Shown here: positions 7,862 to 17,097 of the stretch, piece by piece
How the letters are laid out: each line of letters starts with the position of its first letter
How positions within the stretch are numbered: position 1 is the stretch's first letter
Assembly (NCBI RefSeq): GCF_009834915.1
Contig: NZ_WVHS01000001.1
Location: forward strand, 1 to 64,000
Origin: Hufsiella ginkgonis
Lineage (GTDB): Bacteria; Bacteroidota; Bacteroidia; Sphingobacteriales; Sphingobacteriaceae
Reading direction: 5' to 3'
Length of the DNA: 64,000 nt
Translations under genes and position numbers: made by a program
Notes under the pieces: generated by a model
What the model was told of the DNA's origin: nothing
Databases searched by the model: none
What the model saw: the letters and a program-made list of their open reading frames with translations, nothing else

Positions 7862-9289
7862 TTAACTCATTTTTAGCTTCTTCTGGATATCCAGCACATA
7901 AGCTTTAAATTTCTTGTCGGTATCGATCAGATCTTCTACTGTCTGGCAGGCATATATTACGGTGGAATGATCTCTTCCGCCAAAGAACTGTCCGATAGAT
8001 TTCAACGATGTTTTTGTATGGCTCTTGGCCAGGTACATGGAGATCTGCCTCGCCTGCACGATCTCGCGTTTGCGGGTCTTTGATTTTACCATCTCTACCG
8101 GCACTTCAAAATACTCGCAAACCAGCTTCTGAATGTATTCCATAGAGATTTCGCGCGAGGAGTTCTTGATAAAGTTCTTCAGCATCGATTTTGCCAGCCC
8201 GAGATCGATCTCTTTCCGGTTCAGGGTAGATTGCGCGAGCAGCGATACCATGGCTCCTTCAAGCTCCCTTACATTGTTATCGATGTTATGCGCTACGTAT
8301 TCGATCACCTCACCGGGAAGCTCGATCCCGTCAGTATACATCTTCTTTTTAAGGATGGCCATACGGGTTTCGAGGTCGGGAACCTGCAGATCGGCTGAGA
8401 GGCCCCATTTGAAACGGCTCAGCAAACGTTCTTCTAAACCGGCGAGGTCCTTTGGGGGCTTATCTGAAGTGAGGATCACCTGTTTGCCCGATTGGTGAAG
8501 ATGGTTAAAGATATGGAAGAAGATATCCTGGGTTTTCTCCTTACCGGCGAAGTTGTGTACATCGTCCATAATGATCACGTCCATCGCCTGGTAGAAGTTC
8601 ACGAAATCGTTAATGGTATTGTTCTTTAACGAGTCGACGAACTGCTGGCAGAATTTTTCGCAGGAAACGTAGATCACCAGCTTGTCCGGCAAAGCGCTCT
8701 TTATCTGGTTGCCGATGGCTTGTGCAAGATGCGTTTTACCGAGGCCTACTCCCCCATAGATCATCAGGGGATTAAACGAGGTCCCCCCCGGCTTTCCCGA
8801 CACGGCATAACCGGCAGAGCGGGCCAGCCTGTTGCAATCGCCTTCAATAAAGTTATCGAAACTGTAATTGGGATTAAGCTGCGGATCTACCTGGAGTTTT
8901 TTCAGGCCGGGGATCACGAAGGGGTTTTTAATGTCCTTGTTTAAGGATACGGGCATCGGCATCGACTGGTTCTTTCCTTCGGCGCCATTGCCATTTGACG
9001 GCATATTGGTGGTGAAGGGTTTACTACTAGACGATTTTTCTACCACGATATTGTATTCCAGCCTTCCTTCGTCGCCCAGCTGCTTCTTTACCGTCTTCCG
9101 TAAAAGGCCTACATAATGCTCTTCCAGCCACTCGTAAAAGAACAAACTAGGTACCTGGATCGTGAGGACATTGTCTTCCAAACGAAGGGCTTTGATCGGC
9201 TCGAACCAGGTTTTAAAACTCTGGGCCGGGATATTGTCCTTTATGATTTGGAGACAGTTATTCCACACGTTGGTACTAGTTTTTTCCAT
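7862..9289 (-). CDS. dnaA: Chromosomal replication initiator DnaA
   Basis: 475 residues with the standard four-part layout: N-terminal helicase-loading domain (1-80), variable linker (about 85-140), AAA+ ATPase and C-terminal DNA-binding domain. Walker A is GGVGLGKTH (about 179-187), Walker B VIIMDDVHNF, and the DnaA signature helix region is SIGQFFGGRDHSTVIYAC near 425-445. DnaA opens the origin and loads DnaB. In this window dnaN is about 11.5 kb away rather than adjacent, and I find no cluster of TTATCCACA boxes in the 214 bases upstream. Confidence 0.97.
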   Translation of the reverse strand: MEKTSTNVWNNCLQIIKDNIPAQSFKTWFEPIKALRLEDNVLTIQVPSLFFYEWLEEHYVGLLRKTVKKQLGDEGRLEYNIVVEKSSSSKPFTTNMPSNGNGAEGKNQSMPMPVSLNKDIKNPFVIPGLKKLQVDPQLNPNYSFDNFIEGDCNRLARSAGYAVSGKPGGTSFNPLMIYGGVGLGKTHLAQAIGNQIKSALPDKLVIYVSCEKFCQQFVDSLKNNTINDFVNFYQAMDVIIMDDVHNFAGKEKTQDIFFHIFNHLHQSGKQVILTSDKPPKDLAGLEERLLSRFKWGLSADLQVPDLETRMAILKKKMYTDGIELPGEVIEYVAHNIDNNVRELEGAMVSLLAQSTLNRKEIDLGLAKSMLKNFIKNSSREISMEYIQKLVCEYFEVPVEMVKSKTRKREIVQARQISMYLAKSHTKTSLKSIGQFFGGRDHSTVIYACQTVEDLIDTDKKFKAYVLDIQKKLKMS

Positions 9290-9385
9290 AGGTATTAGAT
9301 AATAATCTGATTTACAGTAAATGGCGAAGGTTATGACGTACTAACTCCGGAACTCCGAATATTGAAAAATAAATTTGTTAAAAAA

Positions 9386-9404
9386 ACTTATTTTTAAAAT
9401 AAGT
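9386..9404. repeat. AT-rich palindrome upstream of dnaA
   Basis: ACTTATTTT-T-AAAATAAGT is a perfect 9-bp inverted repeat around a single base, within a strongly AT-rich patch (about 9361-9430) between dnaA and the mutase gene. It could be a terminator-like hairpin for neither strand in particular or an operator for dnaA; there is no T tract and no direct evidence of function. Confidence 0.4.
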
Positions 9405-9503
9405 ATCAAACCACTGATAGCCAGATAAATAAACGATTTTTGGACGCTTTTTTGTAGCCGAAACAACAATTCTAAGAAGGTCAAAACAGGGCCATTTTTC
9501 GCG

Positions 9504-11036
9504 CTAATATTCGCCGAAAATTTCCCTCAATTTGTCCGATATTTCCCCTAAAGTGGCATATGCTTCGACTGCGCTGAGAATGGCAGGCATAAGGTTATCA
9601 GCCCCCCGTGCAGTGTCGTCCAATTCGCTCATCGCAGCAAGGAACGTGGGCTGATCTCTTTTGTTTTTAAGTGCCTGGATTTTTTTTACCTGGACATCAC
9701 GGATGGCATCGTCTACCCGGAAACCGCTCACCGGTAATTCCTCTTCTACGAACTTATTCACTCCAACGATGATGCTGGCGCCGCTTTCTATATCGCGCTG
9801 GTGGGCATAGGCTGCCGCAGCGATCTCTTCCTGGAAATAGCCCGTTTCGATCGCCTTTACTGCTCCGCCGAGGGCATCGATGCGGTCGATGTACTTGCCT
9901 GCGGCTGCCTCCATCTCGTCGGTAAGGGCTTCCACGAAGTAGGAACCTGCCAACGGATCGACGGTGTCGGTAACGCCGCTTTCAAAAGCGATCACCTGCT
10001 GCGTGCGCAGCGCGATCCTGGCCGATTCTTCGGTAGGCAGCGAGAGCGCTTCATCAAAGCCGTTGGTGTGCAGCGATTGCGTACCTCCCAGCACAGCTGC
10101 CAGCGCCTGGTTTGATACCCGCACAATATTGTTATACGGCTGTTGCGCCGTAAGGGTAGAACCGCCCGTTTGTGTATGAAAACGAAGCTTTTGCGCCCCC
10201 GGTTCAGTGGCCCCCAATGCTTTGGTGGTGTTGGCCCACATCCGCCGGGCGGCGCGGAATTTTGCGATCTCCTCAAAAAAGTTATTGTGACAGTTAAAGA
10301 AGAACGAGATCCGCTTCGCGAAATGGTTAATGCCGAGCCCTTTCTTAATGGCCGCCTCCAGGTAGGCTTTGCCATTGGCGAGGGTAAAAGCCAGCTCCTG
10401 CACGGCGGTTGAACCGGCTTCGCGAATGTGGTAGCCTGAAACGGAGATGGTATTCCATTTAGGCACCTCTTTGCTGCAATACTCGAACACATCGGTTATA
10501 AGCCGCATAGAAGGTTGCGGCGGGTAGATATAAGTTCCCCTGGCAATATATTCCTTCAGGATGTCGTTTTGTACCGTCCCGGAGAGCTGCGAGAGATCGG
10601 CGCCCTGTCTTTTCGCCAGCGCAATATACATGGCGAGCAGGATGGGCGCAGTGGCATTAATGGTCATGGAAGTGGTGATATCCTGCAGGCGGATCCCCTT
10701 AAATAGCACTTCCATGTCTTCCAGCGAATCGATGGCCACGCCCACCTTTCCTACTTCGCCTTCGGAAAGCGGGTGATCAGAATCATATCCGATCTGCGTA
10801 GGTAGGTCGAAGGCGACCGAAAGGCCCGTGGTGCCCTGGCTCAACAGGTAGTGATAACGCTTGTTAGACTCCTCCGCGGTTGAAAACCCGGCGTATTGCC
10901 GCATGGTCCAGAGCCTGCCCCGGTACATGTCTTTCTGGATGCCCCGGGTAAAAGGAAATTCACCCGGCAGGTCAGGGCGGTTAACAGGCTCGGTATATAC
11001 TTCTTTAACGGGAATGCCGGAGGGAGTTTTCATCAT
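9504..11036 (-). CDS. Methylmalonyl-CoA mutase, large-subunit catalytic domain
   Basis: 510 residues covering only the (beta/alpha)8 substrate-binding domain. Typical stretches are [48 protein letters not shown] and [15 protein letters not shown]. The protein stops after [18 protein letters not shown], so the cobalamin-binding domain is missing and must come from a separate small subunit, which is not in this window. The enzyme isomerises methylmalonyl-CoA and succinyl-CoA (propionate metabolism). The gene directly follows the unknown membrane protein at 11046 (9-base gap). Start could be Met1 or Met2. Confidence 0.9.
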   Translation of the reverse strand: MMKTPSGIPVKEVYTEPVNRPDLPGEFPFTRGIQKDMYRGRLWTMRQYAGFSTAEESNKRYHYLLSQGTTGLSVAFDLPTQIGYDSDHPLSEGEVGKVGVAIDSLEDMEVLFKGIRLQDITTSMTINATAPILLAMYIALAKRQGADLSQLSGTVQNDILKEYIARGTYIYPPQPSMRLITDVFEYCSKEVPKWNTISVSGYHIREAGSTAVQELAFTLANGKAYLEAAIKKGLGINHFAKRISFFFNCHNNFFEEIAKFRAARRMWANTTKALGATEPGAQKLRFHTQTGGSTLTAQQPYNNIVRVSNQALAAVLGGTQSLHTNGFDEALSLPTEESARIALRTQQVIAFESGVTDTVDPLAGSYFVEALTDEMEAAAGKYIDRIDALGGAVKAIETGYFQEEIAAAAYAHQRDIESGASIIVGVNKFVEEELPVSGFRVDDAIRDVQVKKIQALKNKRDQPTFLAAMSELDDTARGADNLMPAILSAVEAYATLGEISDKLREIFGEY

Positions 11037-11045
11037 CGGTTAAGT

Positions 11046-11564
11046 TTAAAGAGATTCCATTTCCTGTTTCAGTAAAGCCAGCACCTTTTCGTACGGGTTT
11101 TCTTCCAGTGTAGCAAGGTGGGTAAGTATCGCTTTGCTCAGGTCGGCGCCGGAAGCTTCCCCCGGGAGGGACGTTACCGCGCTGCTTACCAGGAACAGGG
11201 TTTCTTCGCGGATGCTTTTCACGGCTCTCCATGCGGCAGAAGTGATATACAGTTGCTGCGTAACATTGTGCTGAAACTCGCTGCGGATCTCGGCCAGGGC
11301 CAATGCCTGCAGCTCGCGCGACGACAGGCCCGGCTGATGCAGTCTCAACAGCAGGTTACCCGGGGTAATGCGTTCGATGAACAACGCCATCCGCTCATAA
11401 GCCTGCAACTGAAGCGGTAGTAACTGGGTGTTCAATACCGTGTTTATGCGTACCGGCGGCCGCAGGTGGCCCTGGGATTGCAGAAAAAAATACGCCAGAA
11501 AAAACAGGATCGCACCTGAAATACAGTACTTCAGGATCTCGGAAAGAAATACGGATGTATTCAT
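11046..11564 (-). CDS. Membrane-anchored protein of unknown function
   Basis: 172 residues. One hydrophobic segment (about 8-28) anchors a helical, probably cytoplasmic remainder. Features are RINTVLNTQLLPLQLQAYERMALFIERITP and a LSSRELQALALAEIRSEFQHNVTQQLYI motif. I have seen similar proteins beside the methylmalonyl-CoA mutase gene in other Bacteroidota, but do not know their function. Nine bases separate it from the mutase gene, so the two are very likely co-transcribed. Confidence 0.7.
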   Translation of the reverse strand: MNTSVFLSEILKYCISGAILFFLAYFFLQSQGHLRPPVRINTVLNTQLLPLQLQAYERMALFIERITPGNLLLRLHQPGLSSRELQALALAEIRSEFQHNVTQQLYITSAAWRAVKSIREETLFLVSSAVTSLPGEASGADLSKAILTHLATLEENPYEKVLALLKQEMESL

Positions 11565-11628
11565 AAAACGAATTTGTTAGCCGATGGTCATAATAGGTAG
11601 CAGCTGGGCAAAAGTGTGCATTTTACGT

Positions 11629-11636
11629 TATATTTG
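11629..11636 (+). promoter_or_regulatory. -7 box of the IscA-like gene
   Basis: TATATTTG matches the -7 consensus and lies 20 bases before the ATG at 11656. It falls inside the longest possible ORF (from 11584), which argues that the longer start is not used. Confidence 0.55.
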
Positions 11637-11655
11637 TACCATTAAGTTTCTCATT

Positions 11656-12009
11656 ATGACAGCAACCACAGATACTTTAACAGCCCCAGTATCCCTTACA
11701 GAAGGCGCCAAAAAGGAGATCACGAAATTGATCAGGCAGCAGGAACTGAACGATTCCTTCGGTCTGCGTATCGGTGTTGAAGGGGGAGGTTGTTCGGGAA
11801 TGAACTATATCCTTGGCTTCGATCAGAAAAAAGAGGGCGACCAGGTCTATTATATAGACGGGATCAAGATATTTATGCACAAAGCGCACGGTCTTTACCT
11901 GGTAGGCATGGAGGTTGATTTCCAGGACGGATTGAATGCCCGCGGTTTCGTATTTAACAACCCGAATGCGGCCAGCACGTGCGGCTGCGGAACATCATTC
12001 TCCGTGTAG
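11656..12009 (+). CDS. Iron-sulfur assembly A-type protein (IscA/SufA/ErpA-like)
   Basis: 117 residues from ATG 11656. The HesB/IscA fold carries its three cysteines: one in GGGCSGMNY and two in the C-terminal TCGCG motif, which hold or deliver an Fe-S cluster. A longer frame from 11584 would add 24 residues but would run through the -7 box at 11629-11636, so I reject it. The gene stands alone rather than in a suf operon, and ends at a strong bidirectional terminator. Whether it is the SufA, ErpA or IscA equivalent cannot be decided from one gene. Confidence 0.9.
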   Translation: MTATTDTLTAPVSLTEGAKKEITKLIRQQELNDSFGLRIGVEGGGCSGMNYILGFDQKKEGDQVYYIDGIKIFMHKAHGLYLVGMEVDFQDGLNARGFVFNNPNAASTCGCGTSFSV

Positions 12010-12072
12010 GATCTTTTGGAATGAACGTAATAACGTTTGACGCTGTACGTTTCCTTTCCTCTTATAAAAATA

Positions 12073-12107
12073 AAAAGGCGATCATGATTATTCAGATCGC
12101 CTTTTTT
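12073..12107. terminator. Bidirectional terminator between iscA-like and rny
   Basis: Stem AAAAGGCGATC / GATCGCCTTTT with an 11-base loop and T runs on both strands. It serves the plus-strand IscA-like gene and the minus-strand rny (stop at 12175). Confidence 0.9.
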
Positions 12108-12174
12108 GTGTCGACTAATATATGTGCTTCGCATGAATGTACAGGGGTAAACCTATAACGTTCAACGTATTTTG

Positions 12175-13737
12175 TTACTTCGCATACGATACGGATCTCG
12201 TTTCCCTGATCACGGTAACTTTGATCTGTCCCGGGTAAGTCATTTCAGTCTGGATCTTATTAGAAATGTCGGCAGCGAGAATTTCCGCCTGGGCATCGCT
12301 GATGCGTTCGCTTTCTACCACTACACGCAGTTCACGGCCTGCCTGGATGGCGAATGTTTTCTCCACTCCCGGGTACGAAAGGGCCAGCGATTCGAGTTCC
12401 TTTAACCGTTTGATATAGCTTTCCACTACTTCTCTCCGGGCACCGGGGCGCGCGCCGGAGATGGCATCGCAGGCCTGGATAATGGGCGAGATCATGGAAG
12501 TCATTTCAATTTCGTCGTGGTGAGCACCGATGGCATTGCATACTTCCGGGTGTTCCTTGTACTTTTCCGCCAGCTGCATACCCAGTATGGCGTGCGGCAG
12601 TTCCGGGTTATCATCAGGTACCTTGCCGATATCATGCAGCAGGCCGGCGCGCTTAGCCATCTTTACGTTGAGGCCGAGCTCAGCCGCCATTGTTGCGCAG
12701 AAGTTGGCTACCTCGCGGGAGTGCTGTAATAGGTTCTGCCCGTAGGACGACCGGTATCTCATACGGCCCACCATGCGGATCAGCTCCGGGTGAAGGCCAT
12801 GGATGCCTAGATCGATCACGGTACGCTCACCGATCTCTACGATCTCTTCTTCGATCTGTTTTTTTGTTTTGGCCACTACTTCTTCGATGCGAGCGGGGTG
12901 AATACGGCCATCGGTAACCAGGCGGTGCAGGGCCAACCTGGCAATTTCGCGCCGCACCGGGTCGAACCCGGAGAGGATAATGGCTTCCGGCGTATCATCA
13001 ACGATGATCTCGATCCCGGTCGCGGCTTCGAGGGCGCGAATGTTACGTCCCTCGCGGCCGATCACGCGGCCCTTGATCTCGTCGTTCTCGATGTTAAAGA
13101 TCGAAACGGTATTTTCGATGGCGGCTTCGGTTGCGGTACGCTGAATGGTCTGGATCACCACTTTTTTGGCTTCCTTGGTGGCCGTCAGCTTTGCTTCATC
13201 TACAATATCCTTGATCTGCATCATGGCTTTGGTACGCGCCTCTTCACGCAGCGTATCTACCAACTGGTTTTTGGCATCTTCGGCAGATAAGCCGGCAATG
13301 GTTTCCAGTTGCTGTACATGCATGTTTTTGAGGTGTTCTACTTCTTCCTGTTTTTTCTGGGCGATCTCTACCTGTTTCTCCAGGTTTTTGCGTGTATTTT
13401 CCAGTTCCTGTTCTTTGCGGTTGGTATTTTCGAGGCGTTGATTAAGAGATTGCTCCTTCTGTTTAACGCTATTTTCGCGCTGTGCCACACCATTGTTCCG
13501 GTTGTTCACTTCCTGCTCGTGCTCGGCCTTCATCTGGAGGAATTTTTCTCTCGCTTCCAGCAGCTTATTCTTTTTAAGGATCTCTGCGTTATTTTCCGCG
13601 TCTTTAAGGATCTTCTTAACCTTAGTCTGGGCAACCACTTCCTGGTTCCTGAGTAATTTACGGAGTGCAAACCGCCCAATCACTATGCCCAGCGCTACGC
13701 CAGCTAATCCAACTAAAACATAAAATACTATATCCAT
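12175..13737 (-). CDS. rny: Ribonuclease Y
   Basis: 520 residues, the usual length. An N-terminal membrane helix (about 3-22) is followed by a long coiled coil (about 30-155), a KH RNA-binding domain (about 215-280, including the [10 protein letters not shown] loop) and an HD phosphodiesterase domain (about 335-430, with LLHDIGK). RNase Y is a membrane-bound endoribonuclease that starts mRNA decay. This genome also encodes RNase E/G (29038), so two initiating endonucleases coexist. It lies downstream of zapA in the pheT-coiled coil-zapA-rny order on the minus strand. Confidence 0.96.
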   Translation of the reverse strand: MDIVFYVLVGLAGVALGIVIGRFALRKLLRNQEVVAQTKVKKILKDAENNAEILKKNKLLEAREKFLQMKAEHEQEVNNRNNGVAQRENSVKQKEQSLNQRLENTNRKEQELENTRKNLEKQVEIAQKKQEEVEHLKNMHVQQLETIAGLSAEDAKNQLVDTLREEARTKAMMQIKDIVDEAKLTATKEAKKVVIQTIQRTATEAAIENTVSIFNIENDEIKGRVIGREGRNIRALEAATGIEIIVDDTPEAIILSGFDPVRREIARLALHRLVTDGRIHPARIEEVVAKTKKQIEEEIVEIGERTVIDLGIHGLHPELIRMVGRMRYRSSYGQNLLQHSREVANFCATMAAELGLNVKMAKRAGLLHDIGKVPDDNPELPHAILGMQLAEKYKEHPEVCNAIGAHHDEIEMTSMISPIIQACDAISGARPGARREVVESYIKRLKELESLALSYPGVEKTFAIQAGRELRVVVESERISDAQAEILAADISNKIQTEMTYPGQIKVTVIRETRSVSYAK

Positions 13738-13753
13738 AATGTATAATAAGAAA

Positions 13754-13822
13754 CCGCCACTAAACTTAGGTTCATGTTAGTAAATGTTATCCTGGCAGGG
13801 GGAGTTTAGTTCCATCCCGGCG
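13754..13822 (-). ncRNA. Candidate structured RNA between zapA and rny
   Basis: The 148-base gap between zapA and rny can fold on itself. The inner stem is ACTAAACT with AGTTTAGT (plus-strand 13759-13766 and 13803-13810), and an outer stem is CGCC with GGCG (13755-13758, 13819-13822), separated by a bulge. The structure ends just upstream of the rny start. It could be a 5' regulatory element of rny or a small RNA. 6S RNA next to zapA is familiar in Proteobacteria, but I cannot match this sequence to 6S. Confidence 0.3.
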
Positions 13823-13847
13823 AGGTATAAATGTACCTGTGAATCTA

Positions 13848-13867
13848 AATTTAACCGCGGTTAAATT
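13848..13867. repeat. Perfect 20-bp palindrome downstream of zapA
   Basis: AATTTAACCGCGGTTAAATT is perfectly self-complementary with no spacer. It lies 18 bases past the zapA stop. As RNA it would form an 8-bp stem with a CGCG loop, but there is no T run. A binding site for a dimeric regulator of rny is equally possible. Confidence 0.5.
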
Positions 13868-13885
13868 ATGCTCTGAAACGATCGA

Positions 13886-14179
13886 CTATTGTTCAGCGAA
13901 AAAATCTGCTAATAACTGATCCAGCTGCTGTGTTTTAGTCACGATGGCTGCATCCTCATTCTTAACTTTCTTCTCAGATTGCAATGTTTGCGTGGCATAA
14001 TGCAACACACACATCGACAAAAGGTCCTGCTTATCCCTCACCGCATAGTTTTCCTGGTATTCTTTTATGCGGTCATTGATCAGCCTCGCTGCTTTTCGAA
14101 TAATTTCTTCCTCCTCCATGTTTACCTTTAGCGGGTAAACCCTGTCGGCGATATTTATTTTAATGGAGATTTCTCCCAT
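13886..14179 (-). CDS. zapA: Cell division protein ZapA
   Basis: 97 residues. The N-terminus (EISIKINIADRVYPLKVNMEEEEIIRKAARLINDRIKEYQ) is the ZapA globular domain and the C-terminal half is a helical/coiled-coil dimerisation region. ZapA binds and bundles FtsZ at the division ring. The preceding coiled-coil gene (14200) is 20 bases upstream on the same strand. Confidence 0.88.
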   Translation of the reverse strand: MGEISIKINIADRVYPLKVNMEEEEIIRKAARLINDRIKEYQENYAVRDKQDLLSMCVLHYATQTLQSEKKVKNEDAAIVTKTQQLDQLLADFFAEQ

Positions 14180-14199
14180 TTGAGCTTAGGTTCACTGTA

Positions 14200-14511
14200 T
14201 TACTTTTTCAGCAATACGATACACTTATCTATTTCGCGTACAAATTCGCTAATTTTTTGCTTTATGTCAAGAGTTTTTTCGTCGGCCATTACCTTTCCGA
14301 TCTCCATCCCTTCCAGGGAACGGGCGAGTTTGAGTGCTTTCAGTTTTTCTTCGAGCTCTGCGGTCTTTCCCTTGCTGGTGTCGATGGCCACTTTTAACGT
14401 TTGATTATCCAGCCTGAGCAGGTCATTTTCTTCCTGCAGCGCGGCGCAGAGGTCTATCAGGCGCGTAACGCGATCGGTAATTCTTGTTAGCTGGTCGGCT
14501 GTTTGTGACAT
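14200..14511 (-). CDS. Coiled-coil protein, possible ZapA partner
   Basis: 103 residues. A coiled coil runs from about 8 to 75 (LTRITDRVTRLIDLCAALQEENDLLRLDNQTLK), with a short helical tail. Length and composition resemble ZapB-type division proteins, and it lies directly upstream of zapA, so a role with ZapA is inferred from position only. It is 52 bases downstream of pheT on the same strand. Confidence 0.65.
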   Translation of the reverse strand: MSQTADQLTRITDRVTRLIDLCAALQEENDLLRLDNQTLKVAIDTSKGKTAELEEKLKALKLARSLEGMEIGKVMADEKTLDIKQKISEFVREIDKCIVLLKK

Positions 14512-14563
14512 ACGCTTTCTTTATGAACAGGTTCCGGATCATGGCAATAAAAAGAGCGGGGTA

Positions 14564-16963
14564 TTACTTCCGGATTTCCGCTCCTGCCTCTTTTTCGAAA
14601 TTAGCAATAATTTTCTGCATGGTGGCGTCGATCTGCTGGTCGTTCAGGGTTTTCTCCTCATCCTGGAGGACAAAATTAAGCGCGTACGATTTCTTTCCAG
14701 GGGCCAGCTTTTCACCTTCATACACATCGAAAATGGTCACTTCTTTCAGGATCTTCTTTTCTGACGAGGAAGCGATGCGCTTAAGATCGGCAAAGGTGAC
14801 GCTACGGTCGAGCAGCACGGAGAGGTCGCGGCGAACAGACGGGAATTTCGATACTTCCTTATAAGTGATCTTATTGCCGCGGATAGTTTTTAATACCAGG
14901 TCCCAGTCGAAGTCGGCATAAAACACTTCCTTACTGTTATCGGCCAGCTTAAGCGCCTTTTTCGCAACGGATCCAAAGCTTACCAGCGTTTTCTCGCCTC
15001 TACGGTAGCTGAGGCCATACTGCAGGTTGGGGTCGGCATGATCGGTAGAGAGCAGCCCTTTGATATTAAGCCTGCCGATGACCCGGTCGACCACCGCTTT
15101 GAGCGTGAAGAAGCTATGCGAGGCCAGGCGCTGGTTCCATTGTCCGGCACTCGTCATTCCTGTTAAGAAAACGCAAAGACGATGACTTTCTTTATAGCCT
15201 TCACCATCCAGCTGGTAGGTTTTACCAAATTCGTATAGCCTAAGGTCGGCACTTTTCCGGTTCTGGTTATAGGCAATCACTTCGAGGCCGCTAAAAAGCA
15301 GGCTCTGGCGCATGGTATCCAGGTCGCTGCTTAGCGGATTAAGGATCTTTACCTCCTTTTCGCTATCCAGGGAATACGCAGACCTGGTAAGCGAGTTGGT
15401 AAGGATCTCATAGAATCCATTGGCGGTAAGCATGTCTGCCACCTGATTGCGGATCGATTCCTTATCCGGTTTAGGCGCATAGTTCAGCGATGCGCGGATC
15501 TGCGACGGAATTTCGATGTTATTATAACCATACAGACGGAGGACCTCTTCGATCACATCCACCTCGCGGGTAACATCCACTTTATAGGCCGGTACGTCAA
15601 GCAGCAGGCCTTCTTCAAGCGAAGCTTTTATGGTAATACCGGAGGCCGACAGGATCGCCCGGATCTCATCATGCGGGATTGCTTTACCGATCAGCCGGTC
15701 GATATTTTTATACGAAACCGCGATGGTTGCGGGTGGCTGCGGCACCGGGTAAAAGTCGGAAATCTCCGAGGAGATCGTTCCCCCGGCAATCTCCCTGATC
15801 AGCAAGGCTGCACGTTTTAACGCAAAAACCGTCATTTCGGGATCTGTTCCTCTCTCGAAACGGAACGAAGCATCAGTTTTAAGGCCATGTCTTTTGGCGG
15901 TTTTCCTCACAGATACCGCATTAAACCAGGCGCTTTCCAGGAAGATATTCCTGGTGCTTTCTTTTACGCCGGAGGTAAGCCCCCCGAATACGCCTCCAAT
16001 GCACATGGGTTCTTCCGCGTTACAGATCATCAGGTCTTCTGATGAAAGTGTACGGGTAGCGCCGTCCAGTGTGGTAAATACCGTGCCTTCAGGGCAGTTT
16101 TTTACCAGCACCTTGCCGCCTTTTATTTCGTCTGCGTCAAAAGCATGCAGCGGCTGTCCCAGCTCATGAAGTACATAATTGGTGATATCGACCACGTTAT
16201 TGATGGGTCTCACGCCGATCACGTTCAGTTTTTCCTTCAGCCATGACGGCGATTCGGCGACGGTTACGCCAGCGACGGTCACCGATGAGTAACGCGGGCA
16301 CGCGCTTTCATTTTCTACCACCACCGGGATAGGCAGTGAGTGATCATCCGCAATAGATGCGGAGATCTCCGGCATTTTTACCGGGATACGCAGGACAGCA
16401 GCAAGGTCGCGTGCCACACCTAAATGCGAGGCGGCATCGGCACGGTTCGGGGTAAGCCCGATCTCGAATACCCTATCGCCTTCCAGGTTAAACCAGGACT
16501 TTGCCTGGCGGCCCACCGGTGCGTGCGGATCGAGCACCATGATGCCGTCGTGCGAGTGGCCAAGGCTGATCTCGTCTTCCGCACAGATCATGCCTTCGGA
16601 TACTTCTCCCCTGATCTTTGATCTCGTGATCTTAAAAGGCTCGCCGGTAAGCGGATGCACGGTAGTTCCCACCGGAGCCACCACCACTTTCTGACCAACC
16701 CGCACGTTAGGTGCACCGCAAACGATCTGGAGCTCTTGGCCCGCACCGATATCAACGAGGGTTACCCGCAACCTGTCAGCATTGGGGTGCTGCCAGCAAG
16801 ACCTGACCTCGCCCACTACCAGGCCTTCTAACCCGCCCGCCACTGCCTGTATATGGTCAAGGCTTTCTACTTCGAGTCCAATATCCGTCAATAGTTTCGA
16901 GATCTCTTCCGCCGTTTTATTGGTTTCTATGAATTGCCTGAGCCAGTTATAAGATATTTTCAT
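14564..16963 (-). CDS. pheT: Phenylalanyl-tRNA synthetase beta subunit
   Basis: 799 residues, the usual PheT length. The N-terminal EMAP/tRNA-binding-like domain (about 40-150, VVGEVRSCWQHPNADRLRVTLVDIG) precedes the B3/B4 editing region, the B5 domain and the C-terminal anticodon-binding FDX-ACB domain (KFPSVRRDLSVLLDRSVTFADL, about 705-799). PheT pairs with PheS to charge tRNA-Phe; pheS is elsewhere. The stop codon of a 31-codon upstream ORF overlaps the pheT start as TGATG. A -7 box (17076-17083, minus) gives a leader of about 105 bases. Confidence 0.96.
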   Translation of the reverse strand: MKISYNWLRQFIETNKTAEEISKLLTDIGLEVESLDHIQAVAGGLEGLVVGEVRSCWQHPNADRLRVTLVDIGAGQELQIVCGAPNVRVGQKVVVAPVGTTVHPLTGEPFKITRSKIRGEVSEGMICAEDEISLGHSHDGIMVLDPHAPVGRQAKSWFNLEGDRVFEIGLTPNRADAASHLGVARDLAAVLRIPVKMPEISASIADDHSLPIPVVVENESACPRYSSVTVAGVTVAESPSWLKEKLNVIGVRPINNVVDITNYVLHELGQPLHAFDADEIKGGKVLVKNCPEGTVFTTLDGATRTLSSEDLMICNAEEPMCIGGVFGGLTSGVKESTRNIFLESAWFNAVSVRKTAKRHGLKTDASFRFERGTDPEMTVFALKRAALLIREIAGGTISSEISDFYPVPQPPATIAVSYKNIDRLIGKAIPHDEIRAILSASGITIKASLEEGLLLDVPAYKVDVTREVDVIEEVLRLYGYNNIEIPSQIRASLNYAPKPDKESIRNQVADMLTANGFYEILTNSLTRSAYSLDSEKEVKILNPLSSDLDTMRQSLLFSGLEVIAYNQNRKSADLRLYEFGKTYQLDGEGYKESHRLCVFLTGMTSAGQWNQRLASHSFFTLKAVVDRVIGRLNIKGLLSTDHADPNLQYGLSYRRGEKTLVSFGSVAKKALKLADNSKEVFYADFDWDLVLKTIRGNKITYKEVSKFPSVRRDLSVLLDRSVTFADLKRIASSSEKKILKEVTIFDVYEGEKLAPGKKSYALNFVLQDEEKTLNDQQIDATMQKIIANFEKEAGAEIRK

Positions 16964-17058
16964 CAGAATAAATTGTCATTTAAAGGCGATAAAGCTATTA
17001 TGTGCGACCAGCTGGCATCTATACCGGTTCGATTATAAAGGGCACACGATGGTTTCAT
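16963..17058 (-). CDS. Possible 31-codon upstream ORF coupled to pheT
   Basis: An ATG at 17058 opens a 31-residue frame whose TGA (16963-16965) shares a base with the pheT ATG (TGATG). The frame fills nearly all of the leader downstream of the -7 box TATCTTTG (17076-17083). The only phenylalanine is the last residue, so it is not a classic attenuation peptide. It may act in translational coupling, or be chance. No family is recognised. Confidence 0.25.
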   Translation of the reverse strand: MKPSCALYNRTGIDASWSHIIALSPLNDNLF

Positions 17059-17075
17059 TTAAGTGATTAAAGGGG

Positions 17076-17083
17076 CAAAGATA
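17076..17083 (-). promoter_or_regulatory. -7 box for pheT
   Basis: Minus-strand TATCTTTG matches TAnnTTTG. It lies just beyond the radC stop (17098), about 113 bases before the pheT start. A -33 TTG at standard spacing is not visible. Confidence 0.4.
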
Positions 17084-17097
17084 AAGGAATTTCTAAT

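Noticed and set aside
9290-9503. Possible replication origin upstream of dnaA
   Set aside because: The stretch is AT-rich and has a small palindrome, but there is no cluster of TTATCCACA-type DnaA boxes on either strand. The only near match (TTATTCCACA, near 9257) is inside dnaA and has an extra base.
16964-17075. T-box or Phe attenuator before pheT
   Set aside because: No terminator hairpin and no Phe-rich leader are found; the upstream ORF contains a single Phe.
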